From positions 1 through 22,204 of the IMG/VR virus record IMGVR_UViG_3300012920_000313: a stretch of DNA of 22,204 nucleotides. One strand, written 5' to 3'. Position numbers and translations under genes: made by a program. Below, in pieces: positions 12,950 to 22,204 of this stretch. Below the pieces are notes generated by a model that saw only the letters and a list, made by a program, of their open reading frames with translations, made no database searches and was not told where the DNA came from. This stretch comes from a virus. Each line of letters opens with the position of its first letter. Position 1 is the first letter of the stretch.

Positions 12950-15900
12950 TGTCTATTCCTTATCTGCATATTTTTTAAGACGCTTTCTGGATCGCCTCCT
13001 AAAAAGTCTGCACCAATATTGACATTCCTGTCAAATATATTTGGATTTATTATCATACCCACTCCTGCAGGTAATGATACTGGACCACTAGGAGGAGACA
13101 CTGGTTGTCCTTGTTGTTGATTAGTAGCAAATATATTAGGCTCTGTAAATCTTTCTAATTCATCAATTGGTATCGGTGGATCAATCTTTTCTGTTTTCTT
13201 TTGTTTAGCAGAAAGCTTCATGTTCATTCTCATGTTTCTGTAACGACCTATTTCAAGAGCTGGATAACCACCTTTTATTCTCAACTCTTTTATTCTTTCC
13301 TTACTTGGAGTATATGAAACATATCTATCATTTACCAAAGAATTTCTTTCTTTTACACCAAGACCTGCTTTCTTAAGAAGCTGTTTTATTTTTCCTTCTC
13401 TCATTCCTAATTTTTTTAGATCAGATATATTCAATTGCATTTCTCTGAATGCAGTAAGTCTTGCGTCATCTGCTCTTCGATAAGCCTCTATAATTTGTGA
13501 TTGACTTGGTTTTTCTAATCTTGTTACTGCATTAAAAATACTAGCAGCCTTGGATCGTGCTTCTTTAAACTCTTGTGCTCTAAAATCTAATAATCTTTCT
13601 CTGTCTATAGTTGTTGTTCCAAGACCAGTCATCATTCTAAAAAGTTCACCAGGCATTGTGTATTCTCTTCCAGTGGTTGGCTCTTTCTTTTTTCCAATAC
13701 CCATACCTCTGATAAAACGACCTGCTTCTATGCCTTTGATAACCTCTGGCTTGCCTCGTTCTATGTAACTTGTAACACCAAGCTCAGCTCCTACTGGCAC
13801 TCTTACTGGGAGAACACCTGGATTCATGGCGTTCATTACATGAATCATAGCTTTTTCAAATTTTCTCATACCAGAATCTTCTGTTGAGTATACTTTAGCA
13901 CCAGATCTTGTTACTCCGTTTCTACCAATAAAAGGAACTTCTTCTGGAAGAACATCAGAGAAAGCGGTAAAGATCATAGACTCATCTAAGAAGGGTTCAA
14001 AAAACTCACCAAATGTTTCCCACATAGCTCGTGTCACAGTTTTTGTAGCGTCTTCATTTAATTTACCACTTGTATCCATAGCAGTTAAAGCAGCTCTCAA
14101 TGGTCTTGTTAACATATCATAAGGATTAGTGTGACTAAAATCTATGACCTCTAAGTTACCTTTTTTATCTCTTCCGACTGGAACAAATTGAGAGTTTCTT
14201 TGATAAGGTGCAGCCATTCTTCTTGCGGCATTTAATTCTTCTTCACTGGTTCCAGTTAAGTTCATTCCTAACTGTTGTATTTGATTACCTAAAAGACTGA
14301 AAGTTGTCAAAGCTCCTCCTAATCTTTTGACACCCATTTCTCTAATTGCAGCTTCGTTACTAGACATCTCTTTTAAACCAGTGTTAATGATGTTAAAACC
14401 AGTTCTCATTATCTCTGCGGGGAATGCAATAAAGTTACCAAGGGGTAACGCTCTTAATGATTTTATGACATCTGGCACAAGATCATAGTTAGGAACTAAG
14501 TTTCTAACCGTATCTGCGGCTCTAGTGTCTAGAGCCTCGTCTGCTAACTTTGCTATCTGTTTTGCGTCCATCTGAGATAAATTTTTTCCTATCTCATTTA
14601 TACGTTTATCTATACTACCTTTAAAGGTATCATCTTCTCTTGCTAACTCTCTTATTAATCTTATGTTGGCTTTTCTTCTACCCTCTATAATTACAGGGGA
14701 TAAAGTTTCTAGAGAACTTTCTTTATAAGCAACTGGATCGTTAGCTTTTAACACAGAGAAATCTTTTGTTATTTCTCTGTTAATCATTTTTCTTTGAATT
14801 TGTCTTAGTTTATTTTTCTCAAAAACATAGTTATATATTTTCCAGACATCGTCACCACCACGATACAATCCTTCAGCTTTTTCTAAAAATCCACCCATGA
14901 TTGGTATGTCGTATACACTCTTAGCTTTTTGTTTGCCAACCTCTACACCAGCTTCTTCTCCTCTAAGAATGGCACTTGTATCGTCAGCCTTGTAGCCTAG
15001 TCCTTGTCTTATGTTTGCATATATTTCACGAAGATTAGCTGAACTTCCAATCACACCTTTCTTTTGTAGGTCTGCTAAAAATGAAATACCATAGCTATCG
15101 TTTGCATCTAATTTTATATTTGATTTTATTACACCGTCTTTTTTAAGCTCTCTGTCTTTTCTTCCAAATATATCATTTAAAACAATTGCTACAGATTCAA
15201 ATATATCAGATCCTTTACCCACATTACCGTTTGCTAATGCAAACATAGATGCAGATGTTACGTTTCTTACTTGTGTGTATGGTGATAAAATTGTTTTTGC
15301 GTATTGAGAAACACCTTTTAATTTTAAGAAAGGTGCATACAAAGCTCTAGCTATATCTGCAACACCACCTTGTTTTGGAACAGCAGCACTTATAGAATTA
15401 AACAATGGTTTTGACATAGCTACTCCAGCCATTGCACCAAAAGGACTACCAGTTATACTTTGAACACTAGCTCCACTTAACTCTCCACCCACTCTTTCTG
15501 ATCCTAATACAACTAAATTTCGTGCATTTACTTCTTTTCTAAAATTTTTAAAAGCTTGAGCAATTTCTTCATCTTTTAAATCAGATACTGTTTCTATAAC
15601 ATCGTTTGGTCTTGCTCTTCTAGCACTAACTACTTTTCTTTCAAGGTACTCGTCAAAAGTTAAAAACATTGGTTTCTTTTCATCAACCTTTTGAAAAGTA
15701 GATTGTATTTCTTTTTCAGACATTCCTCTTGCACGAGCCTCTGCTATTTGACGATCTATCGTTTTGTTTTGTGCTCTAGCTGCTTTATAAGCTTCATTGC
15801 CTTCTCTCATCGCTTTATTAACTGCTTGTCTAAATGTTTTGTAATAAGCATCAGTAGCGATAAATTTAGAAAGTTCAGATACTGTAGCAATGTAAGCTTC

Positions 15901-17682
15901 TCTTGGATCTTTAATTTGTCCAAGTATTTCTCTTTCTAGTTGATTGTCAATTTTTGTTTTATTGATAATCGCAGGATTTATTCTCTCTGCAACAAATCGA
16001 GTAACCATAGGACTTTTATCGAATCCTGCTGCCTTCTTTGCGTTCTCTAGTTTTTTCTGTATATAAAGATCGGCTTGTTTTTCTGTAAGATTATAAGTTC
16101 CATTTTTGTACGCTTGAACATCATCGTCAGAAAGTTTAAATGTTGTAGGGACATCTTTTCCTCTTAGTTGTTTTTGAACATCTTCTATGTTTACAACTGG
16201 AGAATCACCCTCTCCAAACCTAACTCTTCCTTTAATTTTGTCTATTAAAACTCTTCTTGCTTGTCCTGTGATGTTATAATTTTTATTGTTAAATGCTTGA
16301 TATCTTCTTTGCAGATAACCTCCAGCATTTATATTATTCATAACAATATCTTTAAATTTTTGTTGAGTCATTACACCTTCTTCTCCGACCTCTGGCAATC
16401 TTTTGAAGGACTCAGTTTTTAATATTTTTGATGATAAACCATCAATTGTTTTTTTAGCATCTCTAAATAATTTGAGAAGTTCTGGAGATATACCTATTCT
16501 GTCAGCCGATATACTAGGAGTAAACCCAGGTGCTCCTTCTAAAACACTCATGAATTTATTCATTAATTCTGCTTTAGTTAAATTTGAAAGATCTCTATTT
16601 GGTGATTTTGAAAGCTCTTTTCCAATCGCTTTATCTATTCTTTTTAAATTACCTTCTGCAATTTTTATATCTCCCTCAACTGCTGGATCAATTAAAGATC
16701 TCATTTTACCAGTAAGAGGGTCTAATAAACCTCTATTTCTAAGTGCAGAAACTGCTATGCCTATCATAGAATCTAATCCACCTTTTGACTCATCTACTGC
16801 ATATCTTGCAGCAGCTCCCTCAAAATAGTCTCCAGTTTTCTCAATAGCTTTTTTTGGTAGATAAGAAACTGCTTCTGCTATACTTGTGTCTACACCTGGT
16901 AATTTAGCGGCAGTTACTTTTGCAGTTGTGTTAACAAATTGTTTCACTGCAAAAGGTAAAACAGTTGTAGCTATTGCACCCTCTGCACCAATTGCTAATT
17001 TATTAGCTAATCTTCTTTTTGTTTCTTCAAACCCAGTTAGTCCTATTCTTCTGTCTGTTTGAAAAGGACCGTCCTCAAAAAAATCAGAAACAGTTTGAGT
17101 TCCATCTGTTGCAACAATAGCATCTGTAACACCAGCTGCCGTTATTTGAGCAGCCGCTAAATTAAATTTTTGTTTCTTTGTTAGTTTTGCTCCTTTACGT
17201 TGAGCAGCCGCTATTCTTTGAACATTTTTTCTTACAAAAGGTTGAAGAAGTTTGGATCCTCTTGAGATACCAGAAGCTACACCAATTCCAGGAACACCAA
17301 ACTGAACTATACCTTCTGTTATTTTACCAGTCATTCCTGCTGGATCTATACCTAATTCATTTCTAATATTGTTAGCAGTGTCTTTTACAAACTCTGTTTC
17401 AATGTCGGTGATACCAACTGCATCAGTAACTAGCTCACCTAATTCACCAATACCTTGACCAATACCAATTAATCCAGAAAGAACACCTTCTCCCATTTCT
17501 GTGAGAAAGCCTTCATACTTTGGATCTTCATAAGTGCCACCTTGATTATCTACATTTTTAACAGGTTCTGTTTGATTAGTAGATTTTAAGTATTCAGTTA
17601 TTTTTTCTTCAGCTTCTTGATCTGAGAGAGTGGAATCAACTGTGTAGTTTTTCCCACCATAACTATATATTCGAGTAGACAT
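12946..17682 (-). CDS. Giant internal virion protein (1578 aa)
   Basis: A 1578-residue protein, far the largest here. It begins MSTRIYSYGGKNYTVDSTLS, a short alpha/beta start, followed by hydrophobic glycine-rich segments (GEGVLSGLIGIGQGIGELGE near 65, GVPGIGVASGISRG near 130) that could insert in membranes. Later landmarks are QVRNVTSASMFALANGN (about 800-818), YRGGDDVWKIYNYVFEK (about 940-955) and PLGNFIAFPAEIMRTG (about 1080-1095). These blocks recur in giant phage proteins related to internal or ejected virion proteins. No lysozyme or transglycosylase motif is seen. Position next to the 577- and 305-residue proteins suggests a T7 gp16-like role in ejection of DNA and proteins, but homology is not shown. 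Confidence 0.75.
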   Translation of the reverse strand: MSTRIYSYGGKNYTVDSTLSDQEAEEKITEYLKSTNQTEPVKNVDNQGGTYEDPKYEGFLTEMGEGVLSGLIGIGQGIGELGELVTDAVGITDIETEFVKDTANNIRNELGIDPAGMTGKITEGIVQFGVPGIGVASGISRGSKLLQPFVRKNVQRIAAAQRKGAKLTKKQKFNLAAAQITAAGVTDAIVATDGTQTVSDFFEDGPFQTDRRIGLTGFEETKRRLANKLAIGAEGAIATTVLPFAVKQFVNTTAKVTAAKLPGVDTSIAEAVSYLPKKAIEKTGDYFEGAAARYAVDESKGGLDSMIGIAVSALRNRGLLDPLTGKMRSLIDPAVEGDIKIAEGNLKRIDKAIGKELSKSPNRDLSNLTKAELMNKFMSVLEGAPGFTPSISADRIGISPELLKLFRDAKKTIDGLSSKILKTESFKRLPEVGEEGVMTQQKFKDIVMNNINAGGYLQRRYQAFNNKNYNITGQARRVLIDKIKGRVRFGEGDSPVVNIEDVQKQLRGKDVPTTFKLSDDDVQAYKNGTYNLTEKQADLYIQKKLENAKKAAGFDKSPMVTRFVAERINPAIINKTKIDNQLEREILGQIKDPREAYIATVSELSKFIATDAYYKTFRQAVNKAMREGNEAYKAARAQNKTIDRQIAEARARGMSEKEIQSTFQKVDEKKPMFLTFDEYLERKVVSARRARPNDVIETVSDLKDEEIAQAFKNFRKEVNARNLVVLGSERVGGELSGASVQSITGSPFGAMAGVAMSKPLFNSISAAVPKQGGVADIARALYAPFLKLKGVSQYAKTILSPYTQVRNVTSASMFALANGNVGKGSDIFESVAIVLNDIFGRKDRELKKDGVIKSNIKLDANDSYGISFLADLQKKGVIGSSANLREIYANIRQGLGYKADDTSAILRGEEAGVEVGKQKAKSVYDIPIMGGFLEKAEGLYRGGDDVWKIYNYVFEKNKLRQIQRKMINREITKDFSVLKANDPVAYKESSLETLSPVIIEGRRKANIRLIRELAREDDTFKGSIDKRINEIGKNLSQMDAKQIAKLADEALDTRAADTVRNLVPNYDLVPDVIKSLRALPLGNFIAFPAEIMRTGFNIINTGLKEMSSNEAAIREMGVKRLGGALTTFSLLGNQIQQLGMNLTGTSEEELNAARRMAAPYQRNSQFVPVGRDKKGNLEVIDFSHTNPYDMLTRPLRAALTAMDTSGKLNEDATKTVTRAMWETFGEFFEPFLDESMIFTAFSDVLPEEVPFIGRNGVTRSGAKVYSTEDSGMRKFEKAMIHVMNAMNPGVLPVRVPVGAELGVTSYIERGKPEVIKGIEAGRFIRGMGIGKKKEPTTGREYTMPGELFRMMTGLGTTTIDRERLLDFRAQEFKEARSKAASIFNAVTRLEKPSQSQIIEAYRRADDARLTAFREMQLNISDLKKLGMREGKIKQLLKKAGLGVKERNSLVNDRYVSYTPSKERIKELRIKGGYPALEIGRYRNMRMNMKLSAKQKKTEKIDPPIPIDELERFTEPNIFATNQQQGQPVSPPSGPVSLPAGVGMIINPNIFDRNVNIGADFLGGDPESVLKNMQIRNRQ

Positions 17683-19415
17683 TAGTTACCTTTTTTAGTT
17701 GATAAGTCTGCCGCTATTATAGGAATAAACTTGGTTGGATTTTTTGCAAGAGGTGAGCTACCTGGTATTTCATTTTCCTCTTCATCTTTTCTATTAGATG
17801 TAAAATACTCAATCACAGATGGATTTGTAACTTTATTCAAATCAATTTTTGCATTTGGATCTTCTTGAACAGCTTGAAGAAGTAAACTACCTGCTAAGTC
17901 AAATTGAGAATCATTTATTGCTTTTACATATCTATTTTTATCTGCTGTGTTCCAGTTAGCATATATTGTACCATCATTTTTTGAAGGATCTTCATAAACA
18001 ATACCGTCTGCCACAATGGATTTACCAGTACCATCTATTTTCATACTTTGATAATTACTTGGTCTATAACTTCTTACATTTTCTGCTATCTTTCTTGACA
18101 ACTCTAATCCGTCCTGTGTGAAGTTCCATGTTGCGGGGTTCGTAATATCCATTTCTTCTCTTGTATATCCTTCTGCAGGCTCTACCATTCCTCTCATGAA
18201 TGGAACAGATATAGATTTTAAATCCATAATAGAGTTCATCAAAGAAGTTTTTAATTGGTTATCTGAAAGTCTTTCTTTCTGATCAAATTTTTTAAGCTCT
18301 ATTAAATAATTTAAGTTAAATTTTTTCTTTTCATAATCAGCATTTATTACTCTAAGAGCTTCTTCTCTTTTTTGATCAACTTGCATTTTAGAGATATTAA
18401 ATATTTTAAACTTTTTATCTAAATCTAAAGCTTCTTTTGCTAATTGTTCTGACTTTTCAGACTTAAGTAAATTATACATAACAGTTGATGCTCTAGTACG
18501 ATCTTCTCTCAAGTCATCTTTCAGTGCACCAACGTCTGCACCAAATCCTTCAAGTCCTTTTGCTAATCCAAGAGCTACGTTTGATACAGCATCTTTACTG
18601 CCACCAGCGGCAGTGTATAATCCAGCCTTAATTAAATTCATAAAGAAAGCCTGTCTTCTGTCTGCATTAAAGTTTTTATCCAGTTCTCTTGGATCATATC
18701 CTAGTAACTTAATACCTTCATCATACACATCTTCTAAGGTTATTTCTTTTCCTTCTTTGCGTAATGCAGTATCAAGTTCTTGAAGATTAGTATTAAAACT
18801 ACCACCTACAAATTCTGTGTCTTTAAAATCTGCTACGCCTTCTGCAACTTTATTTCCAGCATTTATAACAGCTTGCTTGGCTGCCATCACTTCTTGATCA
18901 CTTTCAAGACCTAATGCTTTTTCATCTTTTTTATAATATTTCTTTAAAATGTTAAGAGTATTCGTATTTTCTTTTTTTATGTCATCACTACTTTTTTCTT
19001 TTTTATCTTCAGTTTTAGTTTCTTTTTCATTTGTTTTATTAACTGAGTCGCCTTCTACAATATCTTGTTCGTATAAAGTAGCTGCATCATCTACTGGTTC
19101 TCCATCTTGTGCATTTTTAGCAAACTTACTTAGTAAATCACCCCCAGTTATAGAACCTGTTTCAAATGTTTTTGCACCAGTATTTCTAAATCCTGTTGTA
19201 TCTGCTCCAAAACTTATGGGTAATTTAAATTTATCTTCTGTAATAACATTCTGTGGTATTACATTTTTCGCACCAGTCAAAACAGGACTAGCACTTGCTG
19301 TTGGTATAAAATTAAAACCACCATTACTAAAGCGTTTCATTAACTCTGGGCCAGAAGCCATGATACCAATAGCTCCACCACCTTTTTTAAACATTGGTCT
19401 GTCGTATACGCTCAC
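17682..19415 (-). CDS. Virion protein, Gly-rich start and charged coiled coil (577 aa)
   Basis: A 577-residue protein. The start is GTG 19415, with AAGGAG six bases upstream and a ten-base gap from the preceding stop; an ATG at 19463 would lie within the preceding gene and is less likely. The N-terminus RPMFKKGGGAIGIMASGPEL is a familiar start in marine phage virion proteins. Residues about 140-185 are a highly charged linker (KTNEKETKTEDKKEKSSDD), and the middle is coiled-coil rich. The C-terminus is NPTKFIPIIAADLSTKKGN. Its stop overlaps the start of the giant protein (TAATG). By size and order it could match T7 gp15, but the sequence gives no proof. Confidence 0.65.
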   Translation of the reverse strand: MSVYDRPMFKKGGGAIGIMASGPELMKRFSNGGFNFIPTASASPVLTGAKNVIPQNVITEDKFKLPISFGADTTGFRNTGAKTFETGSITGGDLLSKFAKNAQDGEPVDDAATLYEQDIVEGDSVNKTNEKETKTEDKKEKSSDDIKKENTNTLNILKKYYKKDEKALGLESDQEVMAAKQAVINAGNKVAEGVADFKDTEFVGGSFNTNLQELDTALRKEGKEITLEDVYDEGIKLLGYDPRELDKNFNADRRQAFFMNLIKAGLYTAAGGSKDAVSNVALGLAKGLEGFGADVGALKDDLREDRTRASTVMYNLLKSEKSEQLAKEALDLDKKFKIFNISKMQVDQKREEALRVINADYEKKKFNLNYLIELKKFDQKERLSDNQLKTSLMNSIMDLKSISVPFMRGMVEPAEGYTREEMDITNPATWNFTQDGLELSRKIAENVRSYRPSNYQSMKIDGTGKSIVADGIVYEDPSKNDGTIYANWNTADKNRYVKAINDSQFDLAGSLLLQAVQEDPNAKIDLNKVTNPSVIEYFTSNRKDEEENEIPGSSPLAKNPTKFIPIIAADLSTKKGN

Positions 19416-19425
19416 TATTATCTCC

Positions 19426-20343
19426 TTATCTTGGTACTGGTGAACCACTAAAGAAGTTACCAAAACCTCCTGCTGATCCTATTGCTCCAAGACCCGCGAT
19501 TCCTAAACCAAGCATCTGTGATGTTCTACTCGGTGAAGGAGTAGATGTTGTTGAATAAGTAGATTGTAATGCTGGAACACCTCTAAAGATATCAGACATA
19601 AAACCAACTTGTTGATAAGGCAGTGCTTGTTCTGCAAGTAAGTTAGCTCTATCAACATCAAGTTGCTTTTGAGCTTGTCCTTGTTGTAGACCACCAATGC
19701 CTAACAATGTATTAATGTCTTGTACACCCATTTGTTGTCCTAGTTGACCTAATCCAGCTTGTGATACACCCAACTGTCCTGACAACTGTGCTTGTCTTAA
19801 CTGTTGTGCTGCTGCTTGTTGTGCCGCTGACTGTGCTTGTGCAAAACCTTGTGATCTTAATTGTGCACCAGTTCTTGCTTGTTGATCCATTGTATCAGCC
19901 GCTATCTGTCCCTGTAACACGGCTTGTCTAGATCCACCAAAAGCACCAGATCCTACTGCACTTGCTTGAGCTTGATTTTGTTGTTGTCTTCCTTTATCTG
20001 CAATGTCTTGTTGAGTTCTTGCAATGACATCTTCCATGTAAGGATCCATGAAATCTTGATAGGAAGTAGGTGTATAATCTGCACCTTGTGCTCCCATAAT
20101 ACCTTGTTGAACAGCTTGACTTCCTTGTTGTAAAAAAGGTTGAAAAGCTCCAACCCCACTAAAAGCATTAAGTATAGCTTGTTTTTGTCCTTGTGATAAA
20201 TCTGCTAACTCTTGTTTAGCAAAAGGCATTTGTGAACCTTCACCTGTTAAGGCTTGAGCACTTGCAAATATATCAGCTAAAAATTGTTCTTGAAACGGTG
20301 CAAGTCTTATGGTTTGTTCTTGTTTTACGTCTTGTGTTGCCAT
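19426..20343 (-). CDS. Gln/Ala-rich virion protein (305 aa)
   Basis: A 305-residue protein very rich in Gln, Ala and Gly. A conserved-looking block SYQDFMDPYMEDVIARTQQD (residues 93-112) is followed by QASAVGSGAFGGSRQAVLQG (125-144), a pattern I associate with a widespread marine phage virion family. A long Gln/Ala helical region follows (QAQSAAQQAAAQQLRQAQLS), and a hydrophobic glycine-rich C-terminus (MLGLGIAGLGAIGSAGGFGN, about 276-295) could insert in a membrane. It sits between the 412- and 577-residue genes with TAATG coupling upstream. Role in the virion or in DNA ejection is inferred from composition and position. Confidence 0.7.
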   Translation of the reverse strand: MATQDVKQEQTIRLAPFQEQFLADIFASAQALTGEGSQMPFAKQELADLSQGQKQAILNAFSGVGAFQPFLQQGSQAVQQGIMGAQGADYTPTSYQDFMDPYMEDVIARTQQDIADKGRQQQNQAQASAVGSGAFGGSRQAVLQGQIAADTMDQQARTGAQLRSQGFAQAQSAAQQAAAQQLRQAQLSGQLGVSQAGLGQLGQQMGVQDINTLLGIGGLQQGQAQKQLDVDRANLLAEQALPYQQVGFMSDIFRGVPALQSTYSTTSTPSPSRTSQMLGLGIAGLGAIGSAGGFGNFFSGSPVPR

Positions 20344-21581
20344 TATGCGACCCTTTCTAATGAAGACATCATATCATACATTCTTGCTGCACCCAAGTCC
20401 CTATCTCCTCCTCCAGCACCTCTTACGGCTTTTGCAGTTAATACGAACTCACCATCGGATAATCTTGCTGGAACGGAATCACTTGTACCCGTCCCTGGTC
20501 CGTTGACCTCTCCTCCATTATTCATGAATAAACTTCCCATTGCACCTATACCACCTAACCTTGATTGACCACTTCCAAACGGTGAACTTCCAGCATTTGA
20601 CACACCTTTGTTAAAAGCAGTGCCAAGTAGCTCTAATGCTTTTGTAGGATCTGTAGGAGTAGTTGAACCTGTTGATCCCATTGGTTTTCCAAATTGATCT
20701 ATTCCGTCACCTTGATCTATAGGCATATAAGCTTGTGTTGGTTGAAAATTAGGACTACTTGGTTGAAAAAAAGACATATCAATGCTAGGAATGTTAGGTC
20801 TAGGAATTGATATATTAGAAAAAGGTGTTCCTCCAAAACCAGAATCTGTTGTTACATCAACACCAAACTTTTCTTGAGCCATGTCGCCAACTTGATCTAA
20901 GAAAGGTTGTATCTGATCTGCTCTATCTTTAATTTCACTATGGAGACCTCTATTAATTGTCTCCCCTAACATATTAAGACCTCCAGAACGCATGGTAACA
21001 ACTTCATCATCGTCATCATTATCTTTTCTTTCTTTTCTTCTATCTTCAAAATATTGTTTTCTTTCTTCTTCATCATCTAAATTATAAAATTTATCTCCTA
21101 TCCTACCATAACCTAATCTTGTTTTTCCTACAGGATAATCAGGCATATCAGATCCAGTTGTTTTCTTTTCTTCTTCACCGCCAAGTAGAGCTAATGTTCC
21201 AAGTCCTCCAAGTGTCGCTATGCCTGGACCAGACTTGGCAAAATCAACAGCTTTATCAAAGAAAGAAGAAGGTGCTTGAGCTTTTTGTATTGCAGTAACT
21301 GTAGGTGAATCTGTTACTTCTGACCCACCAAAAAATCTAGCATCGGCTGTTGCATCACTAGGCATTTTTTGAAATCCTTTACCATATCCACTAAGATATG
21401 CAGTTCCTCCAGCTAAAGCTGCTGCTTTTAACGCTTCTTCTGCATCTCTTCCTGCGGCTAGACTTCCAATACCCGCACCAGCGGCGGCTCCAAAAGGTCC
21501 GCCAAAATACATACCAATTGCACTACCAATTACTGGTGCCGCTTTTTTTAATGTTCTTGTGATATTTTTAAATATTCCCAT
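20343..21581 (-). CDS. Virion protein with glycine zipper and LSDGEFV tail (412 aa)
   Basis: A 412-residue protein. The N-terminus is a glycine zipper (AAPVIGSAIGMYFGGPFGAA at 14-33, then AGAGIGSLAAG), a possible membrane-inserting segment, followed by a second hydrophobic stretch (GIATLGGLGTLALLGG). The middle is acidic (YFEDRRKERKDNDDDDEVV) and Pro/Ser rich. The C-terminal 57 residues carry GPGTGTSDSVPARLSDGEFV then LTAKAVRGAGGGD, a motif found in many marine phage structural proteins. No enzymatic domain is seen. The stop overlaps the next ATG (TAATG). A role in the virion, perhaps during genome delivery, is likely but unproven. Confidence 0.7.
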   Translation of the reverse strand: MGIFKNITRTLKKAAPVIGSAIGMYFGGPFGAAAGAGIGSLAAGRDAEEALKAAALAGGTAYLSGYGKGFQKMPSDATADARFFGGSEVTDSPTVTAIQKAQAPSSFFDKAVDFAKSGPGIATLGGLGTLALLGGEEEKKTTGSDMPDYPVGKTRLGYGRIGDKFYNLDDEEERKQYFEDRRKERKDNDDDDEVVTMRSGGLNMLGETINRGLHSEIKDRADQIQPFLDQVGDMAQEKFGVDVTTDSGFGGTPFSNISIPRPNIPSIDMSFFQPSSPNFQPTQAYMPIDQGDGIDQFGKPMGSTGSTTPTDPTKALELLGTAFNKGVSNAGSSPFGSGQSRLGGIGAMGSLFMNNGGEVNGPGTGTSDSVPARLSDGEFVLTAKAVRGAGGGDRDLGAARMYDMMSSLERVA

Positions 21582-21620
21582 GATTTATCATTCTACCAAT
21601 TATTTCTCTTTTCTTCAATG

Positions 21621-22013
21621 CTAGATTCCACTTATAGCACTTGTTGTTATTCTTGTCTTCGCAAATTCTTGTATACTTGCAACAACATAAAGCCTATTTG
21701 CAAATCCTGCTTGTACTTTTAATATTTCCCCCTCATTTAAAACTAAATCTTTTGTTAATAATTGTACAGTTGTATTAGCTGCTACAGCAGTGGCTTTAAA
21801 TAAATTGAAAGTCGCGGGTGCTGGTGTCACTAAAGTTACTGTAATTGTTTCTGAATTACCAGTATCGTTAGAAACAAGTAAAGAACTTACAACTGAAGCG
21901 TTAAAGTCAGCATCTGTTGGAACAGTATATAAATCTGTGACGTTTGCTGTTGTTAAGTAAACTTTTTCGTTTTTTAAATTCTGTAAATATTGTGGTATAC
22001 CACTAACGAGCAT
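21621..22013 (-). CDS. Small beta-rich virion protein (130 aa)
   Basis: A 130-residue protein with alternating hydrophobic and small polar residues typical of a beta sandwich: KVYLTTANVTDLYTVP (17-32), SSLLVSNDTGNSETITVTLV, LLTKDLVLNEGEILKVQAGF and NRLYVVASIQEF. Such proteins in phages are small head or tail decoration or tail-tip proteins. The ATG at 22013 overlaps the previous stop (TAATG) and has GGGAG upstream. It leads into a 39-base gap before the 412-residue gene. The assignment as structural rests on fold-like pattern and location. Confidence 0.65.
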   Translation of the reverse strand: MLVSGIPQYLQNLKNEKVYLTTANVTDLYTVPTDADFNASVVSSLLVSNDTGNSETITVTLVTPAPATFNLFKATAVAANTTVQLLTKDLVLNEGEILKVQAGFANRLYVVASIQEFAKTRITTSAISGI

Positions 22014-22204
22014 TATCTTCTCCCATCTGGTCGCATGTCAACACGAGGCGTACCTAACTTATACTTAACACCAACACCAGTTGATTCTACTTTTATAGCA
22101 AAAGATCGTCCTCGTACACGATAATCTATTTTATCTGTAAATTGCTCTATTGGAGTTGTCGTGCTTCGTGTTGTATCTTTTGATTCTGTTTGAAGAAAAT
22201 TACC
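22013..22204 (-). CDS. C-terminal end of a phage structural protein (cut by window end)
   Basis: An open frame on the - strand enters from the right edge and ends with TAA overlapping the next ATG. The visible 63 residues contain EQFTDKIDYRVRGRSFAIKV followed by ESTGVGVKYKLGTPRVDMRP and DGRR. The block RGRSFAxKVEST-G-xxxxLG-PR-D-RPDGRR is a C-terminus I associate with large marine phage virion proteins of tail-tube or stabilisation type, but the exact protein is unclear because only the end is visible. Confidence 0.6.
   Translation of the reverse strand, partial: GNFLQTESKDTTRSTTTPIEQFTDKIDYRVRGRSFAIKVESTGVGVKYKLGTPRVDMRPDGRR

Noticed and set aside
16403-16828. 141-residue open frame on the + strand
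   Set aside because: Antisense within the 1578-residue gene, with no promoter or ribosome binding site and no plausible domain.
18949-19443. 164-residue open frame on the + strand
   Set aside because: Antisense to the 577-aa virion gene. Its Ser/Phe/Leu-rich composition is what the complement of Lys/Glu-rich coding sequence gives.

Overview
This window looks like a stretch of a lytic-type genome from an uncultured marine, AT-rich, tailed double-stranded DNA phage, probably one infecting an alphaproteobacterium of the Pelagibacter/SAR11 or SAR116 kind. The reasons are a strong A+T bias, very tight gene packing with ATGA, GTGA and TAATG overlaps, a phage replication set, a phage structural set, and a DUF1127 gene (a family typical of alphaproteobacteria). 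No integrase, terminase, portal, capsid gene, tRNA gene or CRISPR array is visible. Host and phage family are inferred, not proven.

Layout. From 1 to about 11.05 kb every gene is on the + strand and forms an early/replication module. It starts with small accessory proteins (1-1094), including a zinc-ribbon protein and an unusual pair of overlapping reading frames at 695-1094. After a sigma70-like promoter (about 1104-1132) come a DUF7768-like protein, a small protein, an SNF2-type helicase and a PD-(D/E)XK-like nuclease. A regulatory island follows (3625-4154): an inverted repeat around a TATAAT box, a long folded leader, a ribbon-helix-helix gene and a perfect 13-bp hairpin. Then come a coiled-coil protein and a putative ssDNA-binding protein closed by an intrinsic terminator, and after that an archaeo-eukaryotic-type primase, an HNH endonuclease, a UvrD-like helicase, a MazG-like nucleotide pyrophosphohydrolase and a family A DNA polymerase with proofreading.

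From 22204 back to 11051 all genes are on the - strand and form a structural/late module: the C-terminus of a virion protein, a small beta-rich virion protein, three large low-complexity or glycine-zipper virion proteins, a 1578-residue internal virion protein, an M15-family peptidase (endolysin candidate), three small unknown proteins and a DUF1127 gene. The two modules converge and their last stop codons overlap at 11051-11054.

How the parts may work together. The primase, the putative SSB (both ending in the same acidic EAPF tail), the two helicases and PolA would form a compact replisome without a DnaB-type helicase in the window. The MazG-like enzyme would adjust the nucleotide pool. The 305-, 577- and 1578-residue proteins have the order and rising size of a T7-like ejection set, with the M15 peptidase directly downstream. 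The most unusual items are the folded leader RNA before the ribbon-helix-helix gene, the overprinted gene pair at 695-1094, the shared EAPF tails, and the phage-borne DUF1127 gene.
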